A stretch of 64,000 nucleotides of DNA from Anniella stebbinsi (Eukaryota > Chordata > Lepidosauria > Squamata > Anniellidae): contig JARDYH010000007.1 of NCBI GenBank assembly GCA_029215795.1, positions 60,566,763 through 60,630,762 on the forward strand. Reading direction: 5' to 3'. This document shows positions 25,901 to 38,700 of the stretch, in pieces. Every line of letters begins with the position of its first letter. Positions within the stretch are counted from its first letter, which is position 1. The position numbers and the translations under genes were made by a program. The notes under the pieces were generated by a model, which did not search any database, was not told the origin of the DNA, and saw only the letters and a program-made list of their open reading frames with translations.

Positions 25901-28900
25901 AATACTGTTATCTTTTTGGCGCCAGGTCAAAACTTTTATTTTCTCCCAGGCATTTTAACAGCTTAAGTTGAGGTTTTGTAACTGAATTTTTGGCCAGGCT
26001 TAAAGTTTAAAATGTTTTAAATATTAGTTGTTTTTATGGTTTAAAATTTTGTATATTGACTTTTTCATGTTCAATCTTTTAATCTTTGTAAACTGCCCAG
26101 AGAACTTCGGCTATGGGGCGGAATATAAATGTAATAAATAATAATAATAATCCCCTTTTACCTTTCGCCCTGTGCACCACCGAGCATAGCCTCTGAAAGC
26201 TACTCTGAAATTGAATTTGGCCCTTGGTGGAAAGAGGTTCAATTCATGCACACACACGCCCTTTCAGAATTAATAACCCATGCAGGGTGTGACCCAGATT
26301 CCCTCTTCTACATAGTTTCTCTCGAACATCCCTGCAATTGGCCTGCGTACTCTGATTGCAAACATGGCAAAAGGGTGTTAAGGGTTAATCTGGGTTAAGT
26401 TATTTTGACGGTCCATTTTAGGTTGATGCACCATCCTATTCAGGGAGGGATGAAAGGTAAAAGGCAGGTTTCATCCAAAGCGGTTTGTGATTAAGCGTTC
26501 AATATGCTTCCCTCTCACCAATTGTTCAGAGGTTTGCACAGTAAGGGCAGCTGGTTGGTTTGATTGTTCCAAACAGTTTAGACACACAAAGATGTCCAGC
26601 AGACATCCCCAAATGAATAGACCCAAAACCTGCATTTCCTGACTGGCGGGCTCCAAAACCCTGCTGAAGTGCTTCCCCACCCTTAGGGAGGAGACGCAGG
26701 TGTGGAAGAAAACAGACGGATAGCCTCAGCAGGGGGTTGGGTGGTGGCGAGACTGAATCTTGCCATAAAGCGATTGTGGTAGAAGTGTACCCCCCAACAG
26801 TATAATGTGCAAAGCAAAGGCAGGCTCTCTCCAAGCAGAGGGCGAGGCTACAAACTGGAGGTCGGCAATTGCCCAAGATAGAAGGGCAGGGCAGGGAAAG
26901 CCAGTGCAATGGAATAGGCAAACATTTATTGAATACTCAATCATAAAGGGCATTCTTTTTATTCGTTTATTTGTTAAACACTGTTGATACTGATACCCTA
27001 CTCTGCGTTCAGCTTGCCTGACCGCAGGAGGGCCGTTTCAGTTGCGTGGGGGATGAGGAGAGGCTCCTCAAGCCCCAGCATTGGTGGGGCTTTGTGGTGG
27101 CATTAGCTTCCGGGGCCCCTCCTCCTGGCCTCTTTGAAGCGTGGCTTCCAGCAGAAAGGTTCCCAGCAGAGCGGTTCCTTTCCGCTCCTGTTGCCATGAG
27201 CGGTGGCAACAAAACAGGGGCAGCTGGGGGACCATTCCCACTGCATCTGGATCCCCCTCTGGATCCCTACTCAATGCCCCCCTTAATTCGATGCTTATTG
27301 CTTGGGACATTAAGGTGTGCCTGGGCACACCTGGCACACCCCTGGCGCACGCCTATGTGTGGGAACAACGGAGAAAGAGATTTATGTTGCGCTCCGATGG
27401 GTCCAAAATATGTGAAGGTGTAAGGAAGTTACATCCCTAAACTTTCAGGGACCACGGCAATCTTCTTGGTGAAAAACAACACTGACGAGGGGGGAACCCT
27501 ACAGCTGGTCCAGGGAGGAGGAGGAGGAGGAGGAGGAGACAGAGAGACCGGCAGAGTTGATGTAATGCTATATAGCTGCATGCTGCCAACAGATCAGGAA
27601 CAGAGAGACTGGGGGACATATGCATGGAATTCCTGCTCCCCAAGCAAACAGGTCTGACCCCCATGGTATAGAGTTGCCTCCAACTTGGACCCCTTTCCCA
27701 TGGGATCCTTTGCATATCTATCCGCCCTCCCATGCCCTTTGGCAGCACCTGTATCCCTTCTCACACAAAACAATAAAGGATGCTTGTACTGGAAATACTT
27801 GCTTCAATGCAAGGTTGTGTCCAAAGGTCTTGGAAGGGTGGAAGGGGATACGGAAGGGACTTGGAGGGTGAGGGGAAAGAGGGCATGGGGCGGGTGTAGA
27901 GGAGATCAATGATGCCATTTAAGAAGGGTCTGTTCCATGGAAGAGAGAGAGGCTTCGCTGGCTGTGAAGAACAATGTTGTTGTTAAAGGCAGGAGAGGGA
28001 GGAGGAAGGATTGCATTGGTCACGGTAGGATCCCATCAGAAATGAGGACGTGATTCTATCGGCCCAACTCTAAGCTTCATTGTTCAGTGGGGTCATGATT
28101 CCAGAAACGGCAGCAAGGGAGGGGTCACTTGAAGGGGGAGGAGACCATCCGATAGCTGGGGAGGGGGCTGGAGGAGTGAAATCCACAAAGAGTACTAGGG
28201 CTGTTGAACCTCAGACCCTTGGCCAAATCCTGCTCAACTGTGGTCCTATTCCAGCCCCCTCTGAGGTTCCACAATTGATCCGTATGATTCTAAATAACGG
28301 CCCAGTTTAAAGAGAACATTGAAAGCTGCCTTATATCAAGTCACGCCAAGGGCCCATCTCACTCAGGGTTGTCTCCGCTGTGGTGGCTGGCAACAGCTGT
28401 CCTGAGCATCAGGCAGGATTCTTCTCTACCATCACCTGGAATGTCGGGGAATGAATCTGGGGTCCCATTCTAACCTTCTGGGGCTCCCCATGTGCAGTCA
28501 AAGCGATGAATGGTTTTGGAAGCAGAGCGTTGGGTGGGAGGGAGTAAAAGGACTGAGGAGTGCAAGACATTTTGCCCGCCTGAGGCAAAGGTCAAGATGC
28601 CCCCCCCCCCAATTCCAGGTACAAAAATGGAGTGGCAGTTGAATCTGTCTCCAATCCTGGCAGTGAGAGGGCATCTTCTTCTACTACACCTGGTCAGTAG
28701 GGTAGGGGGCACAGTTCTGTCCTCCAACATTTCGCTGCTGTTTCCCAGCATCTGCTGCCTGAGGCAACTGCCTCACTCTGTCTAATGGTAGAGCTGGCCC
28801 TAGAGGTAAGATGGCGAAAGAGAAGAGAAGGAAGGCTTGAGCGGAGACGGAGAGGAGAAGGTTGCAAGAGCAGAGGCGAGATCCCCTGTGTGCTACCTGC

Positions 28901-31239
28901 CAACAGCCTCTGGACTTCTTGGCTGGGCCCCAGCACACACACACCCACCCAGGACACAAGGGCTGCCTTAACTAGGCAACAGGGATGCTGGATGCCAGTG
29001 GTAGGGGAAGGGTTAAAGCATGACTCATCCTGCTCCAAAAGCAAACAGCAGTAACCGAAGCAGCTGCCTGGCCGATTGGGCTACAGTTGGCACATGCCCT
29101 AGTGCTGGGCACGCAGGCAGCAGCCATGCCCAGCGGCTCTAAGGGTGCCATGAAGAGCGTCCGTTTCAGGATGGATGGGCTCGGAGACTCTGTGAGTAGC
29201 CAGCAGGGCAGAATGGGTGACCCAGCTCTGGACGGGAGCCGAGGGAGGCTTTTTGAGCTGGGATGTAGGGGAGTCGCTTCAGAAATGCATGCCGAGATGC
29301 CACCTTTTGAGCCTTAATTGTCCCATGTGATAAATATTCGTTTGTAGCAAAAACGACAAAGAACTATCCTTGGCATTGTGACAGTTATGGGGAAGGGTGG
29401 TAGCTTGGTGACAAAGCGCCTGCTTCATATGCAGGAGGTCCCCAGGATCTCCAGCTAGGGCTGGAAAAACACCTGCCTGCAGCCCTAGAGAGCCGTTGCT
29501 GCCGGTCAGTGTCAAGAATACCGGGTTGGATGAACCAAGGGTCTGAGCCAGTCTAAGGCAGCTTTCTATGTTCTTACTTAATTTATCATTTTATTGGGAG
29601 CCGTGAGGACTTATTCTTTATTGGAAGAAATGCAATGTATTTGCTCTATCACTGCCCTAGGTCTACTAAGTCTAGCCAGTATTGTTAACACTGGCCTGGT
29701 TCAGATATAACGCTAAGCCATGATGTGGTTTGTTGTCGTGTCCAAACCCATCCACACAAATAAACCATGGTTTGTTAAGTAGCTAAAAGCTACGGTCTGT
29801 TTTTGGCTTATGAAGTCTGGCTTGTTTAAACCATGGCTCGTCATGATGTCTGAACCCAGAACCGTGACAAGTCCTTGGCTTGTTTGCACTGCTGTCTGCC
29901 TTGAAACAGAGGTGCCCAACAGCAGCAGCCTGAAAATGAAACTGCTCTGAAGGTTAGCAAAATGGGCAGGGCATAAACATACCAGAATTTTTATTTATTT
30001 TTGTATTTATTGCATTTCTATACCGCCCAATAGCCGAAGCTCTCTGGGCGGTTTACAAAAAAAGGGGAAACAAGCCACGGTTTATTTGCTCATCCGCAAG
30101 GCAATTAATGGCAAACACTATAGACCATGGTTAACATAAACCATGGTTTAGAGTTATGTGTGAACACAGCCATGGATTGGCAGCAGCTCTTTTGCATGTA
30201 AAACACATGCTCTACCACTACACATATCTGACAGGAGCATAGAAAGAGGACTTATATCGGGTCAGACCAGTTGCCATCCAGTCCAATGCTAGCAATACAG
30301 ATTGGCAGCAGAGTGTCAGGCAAGAGCCTTTCCTAGTTGCCCTATCTGGAGATGCTGCGGATCAAATCTGGGATCTTCTGCATACAGAGCAGATGGTCTA
30401 CTATTGAGATTAAATCAATATATGTACCCTCTACTAGTGGGTTTTTAGGCCTGAAGAGACAATGACTGAATTCGGACAACACATTAAGCAACTGGGGGGG
30501 GGGGGGGAATAATCGTCTGTTGTGTTGCTTATTGTGTTGTGTGGAGGGTAACACATTGCTCACAAACTACTGACGGTATGCTATTCCACCCAAATAAGCA
30601 ACGGAGAGAAACAACTGGCTTGCAAGTTGTTTAGCTCGAAGCCAGTTGTTTAAAGTGTTGTGTGGAGGGGTGAGTGGGTTAATGGTGTGTGGGGAGTGGG
30701 TTAAAACACAAGCCCATAGAGGCAGGCGGCAAGAGCAACCAAAGCGGCGGCTGCCACTCTGCTACAACTGGTGCAACTTGCAGAGGTTGCTGGGATAGAA
30801 CCGGGAGGACTGAGGGGGGAGAGGGGGGGCTGTGTCAGTCAAATCCTGGGTTGACTATTAGTCCACTCAGCGCCAGCCCCAACCACTCACAGTTGTGTAG
30901 GAATATGTTGTGTGGGGAGTGCCCACAAAATAACCAACTGTGAGTTGGTTACTCAACCCACCATTGACTAATGTGTTGTCCGAATTCAGCCAATATCTCT
31001 GGAGCCGTATTTGGCAGTGAATTGGAGGGAATTCAGTGCTTCTCTGACTATGGAAATCCACTGTGCTTTCAGAGGAAGGAGGAGGAGCATCGAAGGGCTG
31101 AGGAAGAACGGAGAAAGGCTGAGCAGGTAACACTGGGTTTGCTGTGCTGAAATAGGTTCTGAACACACACATGCAAACATGCATTTCAAGCATAAACAAA
31201 TAAACACATCCACACACCCACCCGCTCCAATCTCGGCAC

Positions 31240-31280
<41 letters not shown>

Positions 31281-34200
31281 CTAAGAAATTGGACTTCTGT
31301 AACCTGCCTGTGTAAATGTCGCATCTTTGCATAATGCATGATTTATTCTTCTCCTGCCGGTCATGGAAAGCAGCCAGGAGGTATGCAGGGCTCTGAAGCT
31401 CTGTAGTTCTGCAAACCAGTGAAACAATTATTCTGCCAACCCTTGGTTTTTGAGATTTTATCAGGCATTGCTCATACACTTGGAATAATTTTTTTATCTA
31501 TAAGGTCTAGAACCTTGCTTTTTTTAAAAAAAAAAATGACAGCTGAGAAGCTACAGAAGCTCGCTCCGATGCCCTGTGCCAAACAGAGACTGCAGTGTGT
31601 GTAAAGTGTTGTTTTTACCTTAAGACTAAGCGTTTATCTGCACCAGAACTTTTCTTATGAGTTTAACTATCCTGGCTGCCATCAAAGCGTCCTGGGAATT
31701 GTAGTTTGGTGACCACTACCACCGAACTACACTTCCCAAGGCTCTCTGAGGAGAAGGAATTATGGTGAAATTGGTTTAGGTCTGTTGTGCAGGTGTGGTG
31801 GAGAGGACTTCCAGGACTGTCAAGTCCAAATCCCAGCAAATATCCCCCTGGTCAATGATGGAGTCTTTCTGTCACCATTCTGATATGCTTTTGATCAATG
31901 CATCCGATGCAATAAAGCTGTTGTTCTAACTGAGGGGAAGCAGAAGTTGGGCTGAGCCACACCTTTTGATGACTGAGGCAAAAGACAAGATGGCGCCTCC
32001 TCCCACTCCAACTGGAGTGCCAGTTAAAACTGTCTTCAACACTGTCAATAGGACAGCATCCTCCTCCACTCTACCTGAAGGCAGCAGGCCAATTTAGGGA
32101 GCACTGTGGTCTCTCCTCCACCATCTTGCTGCTGCCTCAGGTGACGGCCTCACTCTGCCCAACAGTAGGGCTGGCCCTGACACTCTTGCTCTGGGTCCCG
32201 CCAGGAGCTGAGCCGTCGAGAAGTGATGAGAGTCGCCAACTTGGAAGTCCCTGCGGAGCTGGTTGGATTGCTGAACACTGTGGCTGGTAAGCTCTTAGCA
32301 GCTTGGCGTTCTTCCCCGGGGGAATTCCAGACCAGTAGCGAGGTGAGCTATTGGCCCTTTGATCTCGCCCGAGGGATTCCAGAATCTCTTTCCTGGAGAG
32401 ATCTCTTGCAGACATTCCACCATGGTAGGCTTTGCAATGACCACAGCCTCATGGGCCAAATCCAGCCTGCCTGGGGGCCTAACAGTGGAGGCTGCGACAT
32501 CAGTGAGGTGTTGAAACAGCTCCGGGTTTCAGTCAGAACCAGCCAGAACTACAGGAGTTTTCCAAGGTGCTTCACCACCCTACTGACTTCAGAGCCTCCA
32601 CTGGGCCCAAATCTGCCATCTTGGGTTGCTCACGTTTGCCCCCTGCCATTCCAAGGGGCTGAAATTCCTCTCCTAAAGCACATTAAGTTTACATATGCTG
32701 GTATTTTGGGTCTTTTGACTCTGCACCCTTCAGCTCCTCCCTGTTTTGCCGCCTTCTGCGCCCACCACTGGAAACGCTATCCGCTGAGAGCTTCTCCAAA
32801 ATTGAATTCATCCCCTGCAACAAAAGATTTAAGCCCCATGCATGATGGAGAATTCCTTACTCTGTGCCAACCGCATCGATTCTTGCACAAAGAGATGCGT
32901 GTTCTGCTCCCGCGTACAAACCGCTGCCCACCTGGGTGCCTGGATAGCCACCTGTTCTATTATTTTGGGGTGACTTCTGTTTCATTCCCGTCCATCTATT
33001 CCTGCATTGCCAGGTCCAGCAAGAGGGCTGGTGTGGACACTGTGCGCCTGGCCTTGGCCCAAAGGGCAGGGAGCGGCTTTTTGTGGCTTGGTCTACCATT
33101 TGCATTTCTGGGTCTTGGGGAAAGGACACAGGATCTGGCCCTTCCAGCTGCATCTTGCTTGTAAGCCTCCCAGGAGGCCACCGCTACAAGACTGGAGGCT
33201 TGATTAGAGCAGATCAGCCTTCCCGAACTTGATGCCCTCCAGACGTGTTGGACTACAGCTCCCATCATTCCCAGCCAACTGGGAACGATGGAAGTTGAAG
33301 TCCGACACATCTTTAGGGCATAAAGTCTGGAAAGGCTAGAGTGGGAAGACCTTTATTTAGATCCAGCTGGACTCTTCTTGCAAGAAGGCGTTTGCTTCCT
33401 GTTTTCCGTAGTTCACAAGCAAGTGAATGAAGACTGCGTTGCCCCCGTCCCGCCCCCCAAGCTGCAGGCAGACTCCCAACTTGCTCTGCCGCTCGACATC
33501 AACAACTACCCCATGGCCAAGTACGTGCGGACCCACTTCAAGGTAAGAAGGCTGTCTCGGGGGGGGGACGAGGGGAGACCAAGTATCTAGGGCAAGTGCT
33601 AGCCGTTCTGCATTTGATGGCAGCTTGAACACACCACTGTCTTGCCAAGAGGGTTGTGTGTGAAGTGGTCCTTCACACAAGTATGTAGCAAATCAGCAAA
33701 GCTAGGCGGTTCACATTTTATTTATTTATTTGTTACATTTCTATACTGCCCAATAGCCGAAGCTCTACGGGCGGTTCACAAAAATTAAAACCCATCAACA
33801 AAACGGTATAAAAACACAATATAAAAATACAATATAAAAACACAACCAGGGTAAAAAAAGACCACACAGCAATGCAGATTTAAAATACAGATTTAAAAGA
33901 GCGGAGTTAAAAGACTATGACTGTAAACTGTTAAAATACTATGAGTATAAGAAGGTCTTTACTTGGCGTCAAAAGGAGTATAATGAGGGTGCCAGGCGAA
34001 CCTCTCTAGGGAGGTCATTCTGCGGCCAGGGTGCCACAGCAGAGAAGGCCCTCCTCCTGGTAGCCACCTGCCTCACTTCCTTTGGCAGGGGCTCACGGAG
34101 AAGCACCCCCGAGAATGATTTTAGGGTCCAGACAGGTACATATGGGAGGAGGCGTTCCTTCAGATAACCTGGCCCCAAGCCGTTTAGGGCTTTGAATGTT

Positions 34201-35674
34201 AATGCCAGCACATTCCCCTCTTCTGTTGTCCCATAGGACCCTTTTTTCGGCATGCTCACCAAGACGCTGGCATCCCCTCTGACGTTGTTAGATGAGAGCT
34301 TGCGACATGAAGCACTTAGCCTCTTCAAGCTGGTAGGTGACCATAAATGTATTCCTTCTTTCTGGTCAAATGCGAGCCTGCCTGGTCTTAAGATCTTCTG
34401 GAGAGGCCCTACTTTCAATGCCACCACCCTTTAGAGGTACGTTTGGTGGCGACGTCATGCAGGGCCTTCTTGGTGGCCTCTCCAATGCTGTGAAACTCCA
34501 TCCCAAGGAAGGCTAGGTTCATTCCCTCTCTACTCTCTTTCCACGGGCTGGCCAAGACCGCTGTATACAAGAAGTTCACTTTCCTGCCAATTATGTTTTC
34601 CACATTTTTGGGTTTTATTCATGCTTGTTGTGAAGATACGCCCATAACAAGATTTACCATCTGGCATTCCTAGAGTGATAGAGGAGTGAGTTTATGGGAA
34701 GGTGCAAGAGAATGGGGGAGGGGAGCCACTCTTTCATAGAAGGAAAAAACCTAGAGGAAAAATATCTTGTGTGTGCACCTTGTCTGTAGTTCTTCATGGG
34801 ATGAATTGTGTTTGATGAACTTGGAGAAAGCCTATGCATGCCAGTTGCTGCGGAACATGGGCAGGAGGGGACTGTTGCACCATGTCCTGCTTGTGGGTCC
34901 CTGGTCGACGGCTAGTTGGCCATTGTGTGAACAGAATGCTGGACTTGATGGACCCTTGATCTGATCCAACAGGGCTCTTCTGATGTTCTTAAGCTCTTAA
35001 CTACAGATGGGGTCTACGCAGTTTCACACACGCAGGAAACTCAACTTCTGCAATCGTTATTAAACCTGACCGAGAAAGAGACAAGAAGTTGTTCAGCAAA
35101 GGGCATGTACAGTGTGTAGGTTTGGGGGTGGTTTTATTTTATTTTTTCTCATTTCCTCTCCCTGCGGCAGATCCTCCGCTTCATGGGCGACCCCCACCTC
35201 AACGGCACACAGGAGAACCTGTTTGGGAACTACATTGTGCAGAAGGGGCTCTCGACCCCGAGCCTGCGGGATGAGATCCTGTCCCAGATTGCCAACCAAG
35301 TATGGCGGAACACCAACGTCCATAATGAAGAGCGTGGCTGGCTCCTCTTGGCCTCCTGCTTCAGCACCTTCACGCCCTCCCCTAGCCTGGAGAAATACTT
35401 GCTGAAGTGAGTGGCTTTGTCGGGGAGAGAAAAAGAAGATCGGGGCCTTTACATGCAACCGAGTTTGGGACGAAGAGTGAAAGAGCCTGGCTCCATCAGT
35501 GTCCTGAGTACGGAGCTCAAGGACAGCTGTTAATCCAGCAAAAGTCTGGGAAAAGGCAGAGGGCCTATAGCCTGGCGATCCCTGATCTACCTGTTGTGTC
35601 TGCTTCTTAAGTAGCTATACTCTTTGTAAACCGCTCAGAGAGCTTCTGCTATGGGGCGGTATATAAATGCAATA

Positions 35675-35715
<41 letters not shown>

Positions 35716-38700
35716 TAATCTCCTCATGAGTAGAACCTTGTTCATGAGTAAACCCTGGCTGAAAGGTCTTTTGGCAAATGCCACGTTAGGGTTGATTTGG
35801 AAAGGAATTGAGGCTAAAACTGCCAGCATCGTTCTGCCCTTATACAAATCTATGGTGGGACCATACTTAGAATACTGTGTAAAGTTCTGCTCACCAGACT
35901 TTTAAAAAAGATATTGTCGAGCTGGAAAAAATGCAGAAAAGGGTAACTCCAATGATCCAGGGGCTGAAGCATCTCCCCAATGAGGGAAGGTCACAACAGC
36001 TGGGATTGTTTAGCTTGTGGGGGAAATGAGGCTAAGGCGAGACCTGACAGAGATGTACAAAATGATGCACGGTGTGGAGAAAGTGGGAAGAGAGACATTT
36101 GTCTCCCTCTCCCATAATACTAGAACCCAAAGGGGTCATATCCCATGAAGCTCATTGGTGGGAGATTCAGGACAGATCAAAGGAAGTCCTTCGCGCATCG
36201 TATGGTTAAACTATGAAATTGGCTACCGCAAGATGTAGCGATGGCCTCCAATTCAAAAGGGGAATGGAGAAATTTATGAGAAGGCTATTAATGGCATTAA
36301 GCCTACATACACTAGTTGCCGGGGAACATGGGCGGGATGGTGCTGTTGCCTCCATGTCCTGCTTGTGGGTTTCTCATAACCAGCTGGTTGGCCACTGTGT
36401 GAAGAGAATGCTGGACGAGATGGGCCTTTGATCTGATCCAGCATCAGGGCTCTTCAGATGTTCTCATGGATGCCGTGTGCTGACTCCAGATTTACCGCTG
36501 CTCCAGCCCCCTCATCTTATCCTCCTCTGTTTCTCCCCATCCCACGCCCCTTTCAGGTTTGTTTCTGACTACGCCTTTGACGGCTACAAGCCCATTTGCC
36601 AGCACAAGCTCATGCAAGCCATGGCGAAGAGCCAATCTGGGGCAGAAGCCGCCCGGGCTTATCCGCCCACCCTCCTAGAGTGGACGGCCAGCCGAGACCG
36701 GGTCAACATGGCCTTGGATGTGTACTGCTTCAACGGTGAGGGAGGGGGAAAGGCTGTTTTGGGATTGGGACGCAGAGGACAGTTGAGCCCAAATGAGACG
36801 CGCAAGGGGAAATTTGCGCCCATGTCTGAGGCACCCATTTTGTCTTTCAATGAACGTGTAGAAGATACGTGTCAGGAGAGGGACGTGTCCTTTTAATTCC
36901 TTCCTTCTGCCCTCTCCTTTCCCTCTCTTTTTAATTAGTGTGGGGAGTGTGGAAGAACACGCAAGTCCTTTTGCATGGATATTTGACCACGGATTTGTGC
37001 CAGAGGTTTCAGAAACTCTTGCGCCTCAGGCTGACAGCCCATGAGCATGCACAGAGTGCTTTTCCTTTTGTTGTTCAGATCAGTATAAGAACAGGTTGGG
37101 TGTAATTGGGTGTAATTTTCTTTTTAAAACAAAAGCTTTCCACCACTAAGGAGCTTATATGAAGAAGGTAAAAAGAACAAAATGGTCAACTAGGCAATTT
37201 CTTTACCGTTATTTCTGTCTGCTGGCAGTAAACATGAAATGTATGTATTATCTGTCTACACCACTCTTACATCCAGTTACATGGCAGGCCTGGTTTACCA
37301 ATGTGGCAAAAATGAGGTGGTAGAATGGACTATAAAAATTTCAGACTGAAGGGCAGCATCATATCTTTAGATGCTCCCTGTGTGAGTTTTTTCTTTTTAA
37401 TGCCTGCAAATTGCAGGTGATGGCAGGGACCTACTGTCTCAAAGCGTCTGAATCTACTCCGGCCTGCACCCTGGTATGCTAAGATTCTAATTGCAGGGTG
37501 TATTCAGAAGTGCCATCTTGCCCCCACCCCTTCTCCAGCTGCAGTGGTGCAGTCCGTTTGGCCGGCTCAGACCTCTGCCACTTAATTCCCACCTCATGCG
37601 GCTGCATATGGAAACCAGGACGAGATGGGCAGAATGCCACAGACAGGAAGGGATAGAATGGATTGTACCACTTCCATCGCAGATGGGGAATTGTGTTTGT
37701 GGAGCTCCCTGTAGGAAGAAAACTAGCACAGCAGGGAGAGGGCAAGGCTAAAACCTATCTCCCTGAGGTGCTAGTTTTCTACTTGCAGGAAGCTTGTTCA
37801 AAGGAGTGCTGAGGTGGTCTGGGCATCAGTTATCACTGTTTTGTTGTTGTTTTTTTGTCTTGACAGGAGATCACTTCTCTTGCCCCATCCATTCCTGGAC
37901 CACAGGAGAAGACCTCACTGAGAACATCCTGAAATACAGGTAGAAGGGATTGAGAGAACCTGCTGGTGTGAGGAGGCGTGTTCACATTCTGGCCCCCTCA
38001 GGCTAGTGGGGAGCTGTCCAGCAGTGTCAGCAGTCAGAGGGCCTGATTCTGAGCAGGAAAGGAGCTGTCCAGAAGGCAGCTAGAGAGGAACAAGCCCACG
38101 GAGGTTTCAGCAGCTTCTAGGCAGCAACTGAGAGATCATCAGGCCACGAGGCCAAATCCAGCACACCTGCAGTCCCAATCCAGCCTTCCAGGGACTCCCC
38201 AGGTGGCCACATGCGATGCATAATTAAAGTATAAAATTCACTTCCACAAGGTGGAGCGATAGCTAACAATTAGATGGCTTTAAAAGGGGATTGGACAAAT
38301 TCCTGGAGGTGGAGAAGGCTATCAGTGGCTACCAGTCCTCATGGATTCCCTCTGGGTGTCCTGTCTGCCCCTCAGAGGGTCCTCATACTTCAGCTCTGGG
38401 AATGGGCAGGTTCTGACAGTCAGGCAGAAGGTTAATGCTTAGAGTTGCTTATTTGCACCTTGGCGGATCCTGAGTGCCTCCACCTCTTTCCGGCTTTTAA
38501 GCTAGCATTGAGCCCCTCGGATGGCTCAGGATCGATGCTTCTTCACAGGGGGCTCACAGACGGGTGGCAAGGCTGGTCGGTCGCCATGAAGGAAGGCACC
38601 CAATGGGCGGAGCTGGCTGGCCACGACTACGTTCTGGACTTGATTTCTGACCTGGAGCTGATCCGAGGCTTCCCAAAGCAAAAGTCCTATTTCATCATCG

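Noticed and set aside
26241..28199. Open frames on both strands in the repeat-poor part of intron 23
   Set aside because: No splice context, conserved motif or codon pattern that I can support; lengths are what chance gives in GC-balanced DNA.
32223..33164. 313-codon open frame on the plus strand
   Set aside because: It is the 3' part of the exon at 32205 reading on into the intron across REP-F and MITE-H; no protein motif after the donor at 32287.
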